NCBI GenBank assembly: GCA_023435965.1
Contig: JAEZLC010000286.1
Coordinates: forward strand, 1-8,560
Direction of reading: 5' to 3'
Source of the DNA: Cyanobacteria bacterium OH_CDB_58
Lineage (GTDB): Bacteria; Cyanobacteriota; Vampirovibrionia; Gastranaerophilales; Gastranaerophilaceae
DNA length: 8,560 bases
The position numbers were made by a program, and so were the translations under genes. The notes below the pieces were generated by a model that was not told the DNA's origin, searched no databases, and saw only the letters and a program-made list of their open reading frames with translations. Positions 1 through 5,467 of the stretch are shown here, one piece after another. Each line of letters begins with the position of its first letter. Position 1 is the first letter of the stretch.

Positions 1-37
1 GCTAAAAGTTTCCAACGCACCTGCTAAAAATATTGTT

Positions 38-712
38 TTGAAAAAAGCATCGACATGGTCAACGTTTGAAATCGGATTTTTTCTGTTTTCGGTTTTGCTG
101 GTTGTTTTTTCATCGCTTTATATGAAAGATTCAGTTTTGGCGGCTATATCAGCTGTTTGCGGGATAATTTACACCATTTTGGCAGGCAAAGGGAAAGTGT
201 ATTGTTATTTTTTTGGGATAGTCGGAACTTTGTGTTGTGCTTACTTGTCTTACGATATCGCTTTGTACGGTAATTTTATTTTGCATTTAGCATATTATTT
301 TCCGATGGAGATTGTCGGGTTTTTTACTTGGAAGAAGCATTTAGACAAAAAAACAAATGAGATCATCAAAGAAAGGCTCTCAAAGAAAGAGAGAATACTT
401 ATGCTTTTTCTTATTTCTGCTGCAATTCTTGTCACATATATTTTGTTTGTTAAGATTGGGGACAAGTCGCCATTTGTGGATGCTTCTATGACAGTTCTTT
501 CGGTTGCCGGCATGATTTTGACTGTTCGAAGATCAATTGAGCAGTGGCTTGTCTGGACGCTTGTCAATTTTTTGTCAATTATCATGTGGTTTGGTGCATA
601 TATAGATGGAGAAAAAATATTCTCAATTTTTCTTGTGAGGATTCTGTATTTTTTCCTTGGTATTTACTTTTTTATCAAATGGAAGCAAAGTGTGAGTCAC
701 AACCAGGGATAA
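38..712 (+). CDS. pnuC: PnuC-family nicotinamide riboside (vitamin) transporter
   Basis: An inner-membrane protein of about 224 residues, almost entirely hydrophobic, with roughly seven membrane segments separated by short lysine-rich loops. The first half carries the PnuC pattern: a GKG turn, then YFFGIVGTL, then a helix with LYGNFILHLAYYFPMEIVG, closed by FFTWKKH. The second half repeats the arrangement, ending in a further helix and WKQS. PnuC proteins take up nicotinamide riboside (some relatives take other B-vitamin precursors) by facilitated diffusion, with trapping by a cytoplasmic kinase; no such kinase is visible here. The start is uncertain. TTG at 38 has no convincing ribosome site, and the frame stays open to base 2, so the true start may lie a few codons upstream outside the window. 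Too little upstream sequence is present to look for an NAD-type riboswitch. The substrate cannot be decided from sequence alone. Confidence 0.75.
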   Translation: MKKASTWSTFEIGFFLFSVLLVVFSSLYMKDSVLAAISAVCGIIYTILAGKGKVYCYFFGIVGTLCCAYLSYDIALYGNFILHLAYYFPMEIVGFFTWKKHLDKKTNEIIKERLSKKERILMLFLISAAILVTYILFVKIGDKSPFVDASMTVLSVAGMILTVRRSIEQWLVWTLVNFLSIIMWFGAYIDGEKIFSIFLVRILYFFLGIYFFIKWKQSVSHNQG

Positions 713-722
713 TTAGCTTTTA

Positions 723-1343
723 TCAGCTGCGAAGCATTGCGAATTGGCTTTCTTTCTTTTCGGGAAGAGTATCAATGCTTTTTAGTAAAAATCCGAAATG
801 TTTATACATTTCTACATTTTCTGCTTTTTGAGTTTCTAGATAACAATCAATTTTCTTAGAGTCCAGCCAGTTCAAGAAAGGTTTAATTGTTTTAGAGCCC
901 AGCCCTTTACCCTGCTTTTGAGGAGAAACACCAAATTGGAAAATATACCAGGTGTCCTTTGAGATAAGTTTTTTTCTGATGTTTATGCAGTTTTGTTCAT
1001 AAGCCAAAGACCTTTTTATAACACCTAAGCCCAGTGAAAATATTGTTTTTAGTCCGCCGGTTTTAATGCAATCCCAAAGCGATAATTCGGAGTTTTTTAG
1101 GGGTGCAAAAATTATAAATCCATTGATGTTTTTGCTTTCTGCAAACATGTGCATTTTGTTGAAAGTAGCTTTATAAAGCAATAAGTAGTACTCATATAAT
1201 GATTTGTATGTTAGCTTGGATGCTAATAAAAATTTACTGCTTTCGTCGTCAATAAATGCTTTTGCTGCAACCTTCGCACATTTTTTGAGGTCTTCTTTTT
1301 TTATTTTGTATAATTCATTAATTTTAACTTCTTCTTTATTCAT
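723..1343 (-). CDS. GNAT-family N-acetyltransferase
   Basis: A soluble protein of 206 residues with the GCN5-related acetyltransferase fold. Motif A, which binds the acetyl-CoA pyrophosphate, is at about residues 133-156: a beta strand (WYIFQFGVSP) followed by QKQGKGLG, matching the Q/R-x-x-G-x-G loop. Motif B follows as strand CYLETQKAEN and then VEMYKHFGF, the usual tyrosine-bearing helix and GF turn. The N-terminal half (acceptor side) has an AFxDD-type helix and no recognisable substrate signature, so the acetylated molecule is unknown. I chose ATG at 1343. An in-frame TTG at 1358 would add five residues but has no ribosome site. The gene converges on the pnuC-like gene with a 10-base gap, so the two transcripts probably overlap at their 3' ends. 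No terminator was seen between them. Confidence 0.85.
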   Translation of the reverse strand: MNKEEVKINELYKIKKEDLKKCAKVAAKAFIDDESSKFLLASKLTYKSLYEYYLLLYKATFNKMHMFAESKNINGFIIFAPLKNSELSLWDCIKTGGLKTIFSLGLGVIKRSLAYEQNCINIRKKLISKDTWYIFQFGVSPQKQGKGLGSKTIKPFLNWLDSKKIDCYLETQKAENVEMYKHFGFLLKSIDTLPEKKESQFAMLRS

Positions 1344-1586
1344 ATCCCTGTTAGGCAATATAAGTTATATGATAATTCTCGAGAAGGTTGTGAAGTAATC
1401 GAGACTTGGATTGTATAAGAATTTAATAAATTGCAAGAACAGAGGTAAGTAGATACTATACTTGTCTATTTTTGTATAAATAAATTCTTAAAATCAGCAA
1501 TTTACATTACGAGTACATGCTCAAAAATATGCTAGAATGGATAAGATTTGAATAGAGATAAGAAAACAAATAAGAAGTGAGGAAAT

Positions 1587-2606
1587 ATGGATAAAAATAA
1601 TAAAAAAAAAATAATATGTTTTATTTTGATATTTTCCATTGCTATGTACATAAAGTCAGTATGGCACCCATATGGCCACATAAAGCTTGCAGGAAATATG
1701 CATAGTAAAGGAGAATATAAGTATGATTCTTCTACATTGCTCAGTGATGGGACAATACTCATAGTTGGTGGAGGCTGCGGAGATGCTAAAGCTGAAATAT
1801 ATGACCCTAAAATGGATACATTTTCTGTAATTGCAGCTCCTCATTCTGAGCATTATTGGCATAAAACTATATTGTTAAAAAATGGGAATGTCCTTATTGT
1901 AAGTTCACAGGGCATAGAAGTTTTTGATAAGACAGAGAAGACTTTTAAAGTTATTAAAAATTCTGAGTTGCTTAATAGGTATAAACAAAAGGAGAAACAT
2001 ATTAAATATCCTCCTGTTAAAGATAATTTTTTCATATTGGAAAATGGTGACATATTGTTATATAAATCTAATGAGAAAAATAATACTACACCATTATTTT
2101 CTGATTTACAGATTTATGACAAAGAGACAATTAAGCTAAAAAATAAACTTGTTATTAAACATTTAATTAAAACTCCCCATCTTTTACCAGATGGTAAAAT
2201 CTTATTTGATATTAAAGATTCTGATCATAGAGGATTGTACAATCAAAAAGATAATACTTTTACAGTAACAGATAATTATAAAAAAACTGAAGAACAAATT
2301 AAAAATGAACAAGTATATAAAAATGCAATAAACGCATATAAGAAAATCAGCAGTAAGTTTAAGAAATATACACACGAGCCAATAGTTTTAAAAAGCGGAA
2401 ATATACTTTTTCTTAGTCAAGATAGAAATTATATTTACAGATATAAAAATAACAAATTGTATAGGATTTCAGATTTTGCACGTTGGCGAAGAGGTTTTTC
2501 TACAAGTATTTTACCCAATGGTGATGTTTTAATAACAGGAGGTTCGTGCGGAAATAAGGAGTCTCACCTACCATTTACACAAGCTGAAATATATACTGAA
2601 AAATAG
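1587..2606 (+). CDS. Kelch-like six-bladed beta-propeller protein with N-terminal membrane anchor or signal
   Basis: A 339-residue protein. Residues 1-8 are basic (KKK) and 9-22 form one hydrophobic helix without a clear cleavage site, so it is probably exported and tethered by a signal anchor. The rest is built from repeats of the form L-x-x-G-x-I-L-x-x ... Y-D-x ... F, as in Kelch/galactose-oxidase-like propellers. I count six: around LLSDGTILIVGGG (51-63), LLKNGNVLIV, ILENGDILLY, LLPDGKILFD, VLKSGNILFL and ILPNGDVLITGG near the C-terminus. Only the first and last keep the double glycine and AEIY ending; they would sit next to each other when the ring closes. Such propellers bind ligands or partners; no catalytic residues are recognisable. 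The ribosome site GAGG at 1579-1582 lies close to the ATG. The region 1344-1586 holds several AT-rich -10-like hexamers but no well-spaced -35. Function unknown. Confidence 0.75.
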   Translation: MDKNNKKKIICFILIFSIAMYIKSVWHPYGHIKLAGNMHSKGEYKYDSSTLLSDGTILIVGGGCGDAKAEIYDPKMDTFSVIAAPHSEHYWHKTILLKNGNVLIVSSQGIEVFDKTEKTFKVIKNSELLNRYKQKEKHIKYPPVKDNFFILENGDILLYKSNEKNNTTPLFSDLQIYDKETIKLKNKLVIKHLIKTPHLLPDGKILFDIKDSDHRGLYNQKDNTFTVTDNYKKTEEQIKNEQVYKNAINAYKKISSKFKKYTHEPIVLKSGNILFLSQDRNYIYRYKNNKLYRISDFARWRRGFSTSILPNGDVLITGGSCGNKESHLPFTQAEIYTEK

Positions 2607-2622
2607 ATAAGGAGTAACGATT

Positions 2623-2749
2623 ATGGTAAATAGTAATGAAAGTATTATGTATAAAATTTCACGTATCATAATACTCCTATGAGGAAATAGAGGAAAGAGA
2701 TTATAGGAAATCTCTTGAAAAGCTGACAGATAATCAGTATAAGATTTAA
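2623..2749 (+). pseudogene. Relic of a small frameshifted gene
   Basis: A good ribosome site (GGAG at 2611-2614) precedes ATG 2623, which opens a frame reading MVNSNESIMYKISRI and stops at 2680-2682 after 19 codons. One frame over, starting around 2672, the sequence reads as a polar, protein-like stretch (YSYEEIEERDYRKSLEKL, then TDNQYKI) and stops at 2747-2749. The simplest reading is one short gene of about 40 codons broken by a single-base frameshift, or the two ends of a longer gene after an internal deletion. It begins 16 bases after the propeller gene and may have been its operon partner. It could also be two chance frames; the acidic and lysine-rich composition of the second piece argues mildly against that. 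No family recognised. Confidence 0.35.
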
Positions 2750-2843
2750 TTTGTAATTCTGCCATTCGGGACTCCTTCTATTTTATTTTATGTTCTCAGA
2801 TATTTTATTCATTCGTAACTGTAAATTTTTTATAGGAAAGTGT

Positions 2844-2868
2844 TGTCCTTCCCCCGTATAATTAGTCC
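2844..2868 (+). repeat. IS3 left terminal inverted repeat (IRL)
   Basis: The left end reads TGTCCTTCCCCC and closes with AGTCC. Against the reverse complement of the right end it shares TGTC, the run of five C, and a terminal GTCC, with about two-thirds of positions matching and one single-base length difference. It also contains a perfect TATAAT at 2857-2862. Confidence 0.85.
2857..2862 (+). promoter_or_regulatory. -10 half of the predicted IS circle-junction promoter
   Basis: A perfect TATAAT lies 13 bases inside the left tip of the IS. In the integrated form no -35 is seen at the right distance in the host flank. When the two ends abut in an excised circle or tandem dimer with the usual 3-4 base spacer, the right-end TTGACA (4068-4073) would sit 16-17 bases upstream. 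This arrangement is established for IS911, IS2 and IS3; here it is inferred from sequence. Confidence 0.6.
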
Positions 2869-2885
2869 ATAATTTAAGAGGAAGT

Positions 2886-2914
2886 TTGATAAAATATTAG
2901 TGTGGTTTTATTAA
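2886..2914 (+). promoter_or_regulatory. Putative resident promoter of the IS transposase genes
   Basis: TTGATA at 2886-2891 and TATTAA at 2909-2914 are separated by 17 bases and lie just ahead of orfA. This would be the weak indigenous promoter of the integrated element. The region is AT-rich, so a chance match is possible. Confidence 0.35.
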
Positions 2915-2938
2915 ACTAAAATCAAGAAAGGACTGGTT

Positions 2939-3217
2939 ATGCCAAGAAAGAATTTTACATCAGAACAGATTATCGGGATTTTAAGACAGGCTGAGATATT
3001 AATTTCACAAGGTTTGAGCATTGAAGCAATGTGCAAAAAGCTTGAGATATCGAATCAAACATACTACCGCTGGAGGAAAGAATACGGCGGAATGCAAGTA
3101 GAGCAAGCAAAAAAGCTTAAAGACCTCGAAAGAGAAAATGCCCAGCTTAAAAAGGCTGTTGCTGAATTAACCTTAGATAAACTGATTTTAAAAGAGGCTT
3201 TATCGGGAAACTACTAA
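2939..3217 (+). CDS. IS3-family transposase OrfA (DNA-binding subunit)
   Basis: A 92-residue protein that recognises the IS ends. Residues 5-48 form the IS3/IS911-type helix-turn-helix: FTSEQIIGILRQAE, then the recognition unit CKKLEISNQTYYRWRKEYGG. Residues 56-88 are a coiled coil with leucines at 63, 70, 77 and 84, an exact heptad leucine zipper used for multimerisation with OrfA and OrfAB. A strong ribosome site (AAAGGA, 2927-2932) lies six bases before the ATG. Alone, OrfA acts as a regulator in this family; extended by the -1 frameshift near its end it forms the N-terminus of the OrfAB transposase. It ends seven bases into the region also read as orfB. Confidence 0.92.
   Translation: MPRKNFTSEQIIGILRQAEILISQGLSIEAMCKKLEISNQTYYRWRKEYGGMQVEQAKKLKDLERENAQLKKAVAELTLDKLILKEALSGNY
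3205..3211 (+). other. Programmed -1 ribosomal frameshift heptamer (G_GGA_AAC)
   Basis: The heptamer GGGAAAC sits in the orfA frame as G GGA AAC, the canonical X_XXY_YYZ pattern, two codons before the orfA stop. Slipping back one base leads directly into the orfB frame, which is open from 3181 to 4071 and has no ATG or GTG start of its own before the catalytic domain. Short complementary arms GGCTT (3196-3200) and AAGCC (3216-3220) flank the site. I did not find an obvious strong downstream pseudoknot. Confidence 0.75.
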
Positions 3218-4071
3218 GCCCTCAGCGTAAAAGATTAGCCGTTGTTCATATCATTCAGAAATTAGACATATCAGAGAGAAGGACCTGCAATGCATTGGGC
3301 ATTAACAGGAGTTCTAAAAGATACATACCAAAAAAGCAAGCTGATGAAGAAGCCTTGAGAGAGGATATTATTCGGCTTGCTTCTAAATATGGAAGATACG
3401 GCTATCGAAGAATAACTGCATTATTAAGAGCTGAGGGCTGGCGGGTAAATTACAAAAGAGTTGAAAGAATTTGGAGAGAAGAAGGCTTAAAAGTCCCCAA
3501 GAAACAAGCTAAACGTGGAAGATTATACTTTAATGATGGTTCTTGTACAAGGCTCAGACCTTTGCACAAAAACCACGTCTGGAGCTATGACTTTGTACAG
3601 GAAAGGTTGCACAACGGAAAGAAAATCAGGATGCTGACCGTTATTGATGAATTTACCCGTAAGAGTTTGAGAATAGAAGTTAGAAACAATTTGAATGCGA
3701 CTCATGTTTTAGAGGTACTTTCAGAGCTGTTTTTACAAGAAGGGATGCCTGATTATATCAGAAGCGATAATGGGAGTGAATTTACAGCACTGAAGGTTCA
3801 GAAATGGTTAGAGAAATTACAAGTCAAAACAGCATACATCACCCCAGGAAGTCCTTGGGAGAACGGTTACAATGAAAGGTTTAACGGAATACTTAGAGAT
3901 GAATTACTGAATGGAGAAATATTCTATACCTTAAAAGAAGCAAAAGTAATAGTTGAAAGCTGGAGAAAACACTACAACCAAGTCAGACCGCATAGTTCTT
4001 TGGGATATAGACCACCAGCTCCAAAAGCTAAAATACTAACTTTAAACTTGGACCAAAAAATGGGGGCTTGA
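3211..4071 (+). CDS. IS3-family transposase OrfB (DDE integrase domain, made as OrfAB by frameshifting)
   Basis: The catalytic part of the transposase: 286 residues after the slip site, giving an OrfAB fusion of about 377 residues, normal for IS3. It opens LLSPQRKRLAVVHIIQKL with an HTH_21-type segment (YGRYGYRRITALLR, then GLKVPKKQ). The retroviral-integrase core follows: first Asp in WSYDFV (3589-3591), second Asp in IRSDNGSEF (3766-3768), and Glu in NGYNERFN (3874-3876), exactly 35 residues after the second Asp, so the DDE triad is complete. The C-terminus has the usual HYNQVRPHSSLGYRPPAP signature. A TTG at 3295 could be taken as a start but would delete the conserved N-terminus and has no ribosome site. 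The stop codon lies inside the right inverted repeat. Confidence 0.92.
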   Translation, partial: LLSPQRKRLAVVHIIQKLDISERRTCNALGINRSSKRYIPKKQADEEALREDIIRLASKYGRYGYRRITALLRAEGWRVNYKRVERIWREEGLKVPKKQAKRGRLYFNDGSCTRLRPLHKNHVWSYDFVQERLHNGKKIRMLTVIDEFTRKSLRIEVRNNLNATHVLEVLSELFLQEGMPDYIRSDNGSEFTALKVQKWLEKLQVKTAYITPGSPWENGYNERFNGILRDELLNGEIFYTLKEAKVIVESWRKHYNQVRPHSSLGYRPPAPKAKILTLNLDQKMGA

Positions 4072-4073
4072 CA
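4050..4073 (+). repeat. IS3 right terminal inverted repeat (IRR)
   Basis: The right end begins GGACC, has an A run and a G run, and finishes CTTGACA. Its reverse complement starts TGTCAAGCCCCC and pairs with the left end. It contains the orfB stop codon and ends in a consensus -35 hexamer directed outward. Confidence 0.85.
4068..4073 (+). promoter_or_regulatory. Outward-facing -35 (TTGACA) at the right tip of the IS
   Basis: The last six bases of the element are a perfect TTGACA pointing out of the right end. In a circle this pairs with TATAAT in the left end. In the integrated copy the host sequence offers TATAAA at 4088-4093, only 14 bases away, so a hybrid promoter into the downstream gene pair is possible but poorly spaced. 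Confidence 0.55.
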
Positions 4074-4594
4074 TAATTGCTTTTGAGTATAAATCAAACG
4101 TTTTTAGTGAGCCGCTTATCAACTTGAGAAAATGGGCAGATACAAAAAATGTGGATATTTATCGATATGGGTATTCATTGTCTATCCATCCAATTAATAA
4201 AAAAGAAGATTTTTGGACTGTTATAAATAAATGTAAAGGCACAATTGAAGAAGTGGTTTTTGATTTTTCTTCACCGAATTTATTTAACTTAAAAAATGAG
4301 TTAGAAGATGAACTTAAAAATACTACTAAAACATTTAATACGGACAGTGCAGCAATGGTTTTGCGAAATAAACAAGGTGCACTAAATATACCAGAAGACA
4401 ATCCTTTGATCCAACAAAGTGTTGAATATATTTCAAAAGGCGGCGGTGACTATAAGATAAAAACACTCGGAGAACAAGGATACATGACAAGTGCGAAAAT
4501 TATAAAAACTGAGAAGTTTGAAATTGAAAACCTTCAAGTTGACTGTAAGGATAAAGAAACTTTTTTAAAAGTTATGTCTATGATATTTAGGTAG
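4074..4594 (+). pseudogene. 5'-truncated gene of unknown function, cut by the IS
   Basis: The frame is open across the IS boundary and reads protein-like from the first host base (IAFEYKSNVFSEPLINLRKW), with no start codon until a TTG at 4124 that lacks a ribosome site. The simplest reading is that the N-terminal part was lost when the IS arrived. The remaining 172 residues are soluble and mixed alpha/beta. They include DIYRYGYSLSIHP, a segment on either side of CKGTIEEVVFDFSSPNLF, a charged helix, and DNPLIQQSVEYISKGGGDYK, ending near MSMIFR at a normal stop. There is no signal peptide or membrane helix. The missing N-terminus is not found left of the IS. I do not recognise the family. It ends 13 bases before a membrane-protein gene with its own ribosome site, so the two probably formed an operon. 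Confidence 0.6.
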
Positions 4595-4607
4595 TAGGAT
4601 TGTAAAT

Positions 4608-5051
4608 ATGAAAAAACTTTTCATAATTTCTTGTGTAATAATTGTTACGGTTGTTTTACCGATATTATTTTTTGATAATTTCTTGAAAAATGGATTTTTA
4701 AAGTTATTTTTTGAAACGCAAATGATTCCTTTGCTAGGGACTATTTTGGCTTTAAATTTAGCATTAGGCGCTTCTTTACAGGCGATTTTATTTAATATTG
4801 AAGTTCAACATGACAAAGTATTATTTGTTAATGCTAGAAGAGAAATTAAAGAAAATATGTTATTTATGATTATAGTTTTTATAATTTTATTTGTAGTACA
4901 AGTTGCTACTCCATTAGTAACTATTGAAAATAAATATTTACTAGCAAATATTACTGGAATTAAATTGTTATTATTTTTTCTTTATTTGTATGCAGTGAAA
5001 GAGATTGGAGAAAGCATTTTTCATATTACTCATAAAAATATTAAAAGTTAA
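4608..5051 (+). CDS. Small four-helix inner-membrane protein, function unknown
   Basis: A 147-residue protein with four hydrophobic segments at about residues 4-22, 39-62, 84-103 and 113-130. A charged loop (about 64-83: EVQHDKVLFVNARREIKEN) separates the second and third, and the polar tail ends HITHKNIKS. No catalytic motif or family signature is recognisable. A clear ribosome site (AGGA, 4596-4599) stands eight bases before ATG. It follows the truncated soluble gene after 13 bases and is likely its co-transcribed partner. With that gene decapitated, transcription may now depend on read-through or a hybrid promoter from the IS. A soluble protein plus a small multi-helix membrane protein is a layout shared by several unrelated two-gene systems, including some phage-defence pairs, but nothing in the sequence identifies one. 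Confidence 0.7.
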   Translation: MKKLFIISCVIIVTVVLPILFFDNFLKNGFLKLFFETQMIPLLGTILALNLALGASLQAILFNIEVQHDKVLFVNARREIKENMLFMIIVFIILFVVQVATPLVTIENKYLLANITGIKLLLFFLYLYAVKEIGESIFHITHKNIKS

Positions 5052-5111
5052 TTAACTTTTAAAGATTATTGGTCTTGTATTCTTGTGTGTGGGGGCTAGG
5101 AAAAGTATAAA

Positions 5112-5173
5112 AAGAGAATTTTTTCTAAAAAAGAGCAGAAAATCTCTAAATTTGTTCAAATAAAAATTCTCTT
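5112..5173. repeat. Long inverted repeat enclosing two smaller hairpins
   Basis: The 12-base arms 5112-5123 (AAGAGAATTTTT) and 5162-5173 are perfect reverse complements around 38 bases. Within them are AGAG (5132-5135) with CTCT (5144-5147), and ATTTG (5150-5154) with CAAAT (5157-5161), so a transcript could fold into a three-branched structure. It lies just upstream of two terminators, after the membrane-protein gene. It could be a 3'-end RNA structure, a small RNA or a mobile-element relic. The AT-rich composition lowers confidence that the inner stems are meaningful. Confidence 0.45.
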
Positions 5174-5190
5174 CAAAAGATTGATGTCCG

Positions 5191-5218
5191 AAAAGCCCCG
5201 CAAAGTGGGATTTTTTTT
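5191..5218 (+). terminator. Rho-independent terminator after the membrane-protein gene
   Basis: The stem CCCGC (5197-5201) pairs with GTGGG (5205-5209), including one G-U pair, around an AAA loop and is followed by eight T (5211-5218). Its position and orientation suit termination of the 4074-5051 transcription unit. Confidence 0.65.
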
Positions 5219-5221
5219 CAT

Positions 5222-5253
5222 AAAAAAGGGGGCTATTCTCTAGTCCCGTTTTT
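5222..5253. terminator. Second, possibly bidirectional terminator
   Basis: The stem GGGGCT (5229-5234) pairs with AGTCCC (5242-5247), with one G-U pair and a seven-base loop. It has six A before it and GTTTTT after it, so it could act on either strand. Together with the preceding terminator it insulates the autotransporter from upstream transcription. Confidence 0.5.
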
Positions 5254-5269
5254 CTAAACTGGAGTTTAG
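5254..5269. repeat. 16-base palindrome, possible operator
   Basis: CTAAACT (5254-5260) and AGTTTAG (5263-5269) are perfect inverted arms separated by GG. It sits between the terminators and the autotransporter promoter, about 70 bases before the -35. A dimeric regulator could bind it, but it may simply be another small hairpin in the terminator cluster. Confidence 0.3.
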
Positions 5270-5338
5270 TGTACGACTTTAGAACTTATTTCTTGGTTTG
5301 GTAAAGAGTTGAAACTCAATCAGATATAGGATTTAACT

Positions 5339-5366
5339 TTGAATTGTTTAAAATTTACAGTATAAT
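5339..5366 (+). promoter_or_regulatory. Sigma70-type promoter for the autotransporter
   Basis: TTGAAT (5339-5344) and a perfect TATAAT (5361-5366) are separated by 16 bases. Transcription from about 5373 would give an untranslated leader near 95 bases. Beyond the features listed, I see no gene in 5052-5467. Confidence 0.5.
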
Positions 5367-5467
5367 TTATTTTAAAATTTGATTGTATTGCATAATTATT
5401 GGGGACAACAATTATTATTTTAATAACAGTTTATATGTACAGAAGAGTTTAAGGAATTGAGAGATAT

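Larger units (their letters stand above)
2844..4073 (+). mobile_element. Complete IS3-family insertion sequence (about 1.23 kb)
   Basis: The element is bounded by imperfect terminal inverted repeats of about 24-25 bases that start TGTC and end GACA. It encodes the standard IS3 pair: orfA (helix-turn-helix plus leucine zipper) and orfB (DDE integrase core), with orfB in the -1 frame. Its 1230 bases are typical for the family. Both reading frames, the slip site and both ends are intact, so it could still be active. The flanking bases (GTGT on the left, TAAT on the right) do not form a 3-5 base target duplication. That suggests the present flanks were joined by a later rearrangement or by an adjacent deletion. 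I have not assigned it to an IS3 subgroup. Confidence 0.9.

Noticed and set aside
1364..1394. Promoter for the acetyltransferase (minus-strand TTCACA with TATCAT or TATAAC)
   Set aside because: Spacings are 14 or 19 bases and neither hexamer pair is convincing.
2696..2715. Inverted repeat AGAGATT/AATCTCT as a terminator for the propeller gene
   Set aside because: There is no T run after it and it lies within the apparently coding second half of the relic.
3295..4071. OrfB as an independent gene starting at TTG 3295
   Set aside because: The conserved OrfB N-terminus lies upstream in the same open frame, and the frameshift heptamer connects it to orfA.
2839..4078. Target-site duplication flanking the IS
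   Set aside because: Left-flank GTGT and right-flank TAAT do not match at 3, 4 or 5 bases.
4124..4594. A complete CDS starting at TTG 4124
   Set aside because: There is no ribosome site, and protein-like sequence continues in frame upstream to the IS tip, so truncation explains it better.
5222..5234. Sequence resembling the IS right end (A run followed by GGGGGCT)
   Set aside because: Similarity stops after about 13 bases and is explained by the terminator A-tract and stem.
5435..5452. Five-codon leader peptide (MYRRV) before the autotransporter
   Set aside because: It has no ribosome site or regulatory codon run, so it is most likely chance.
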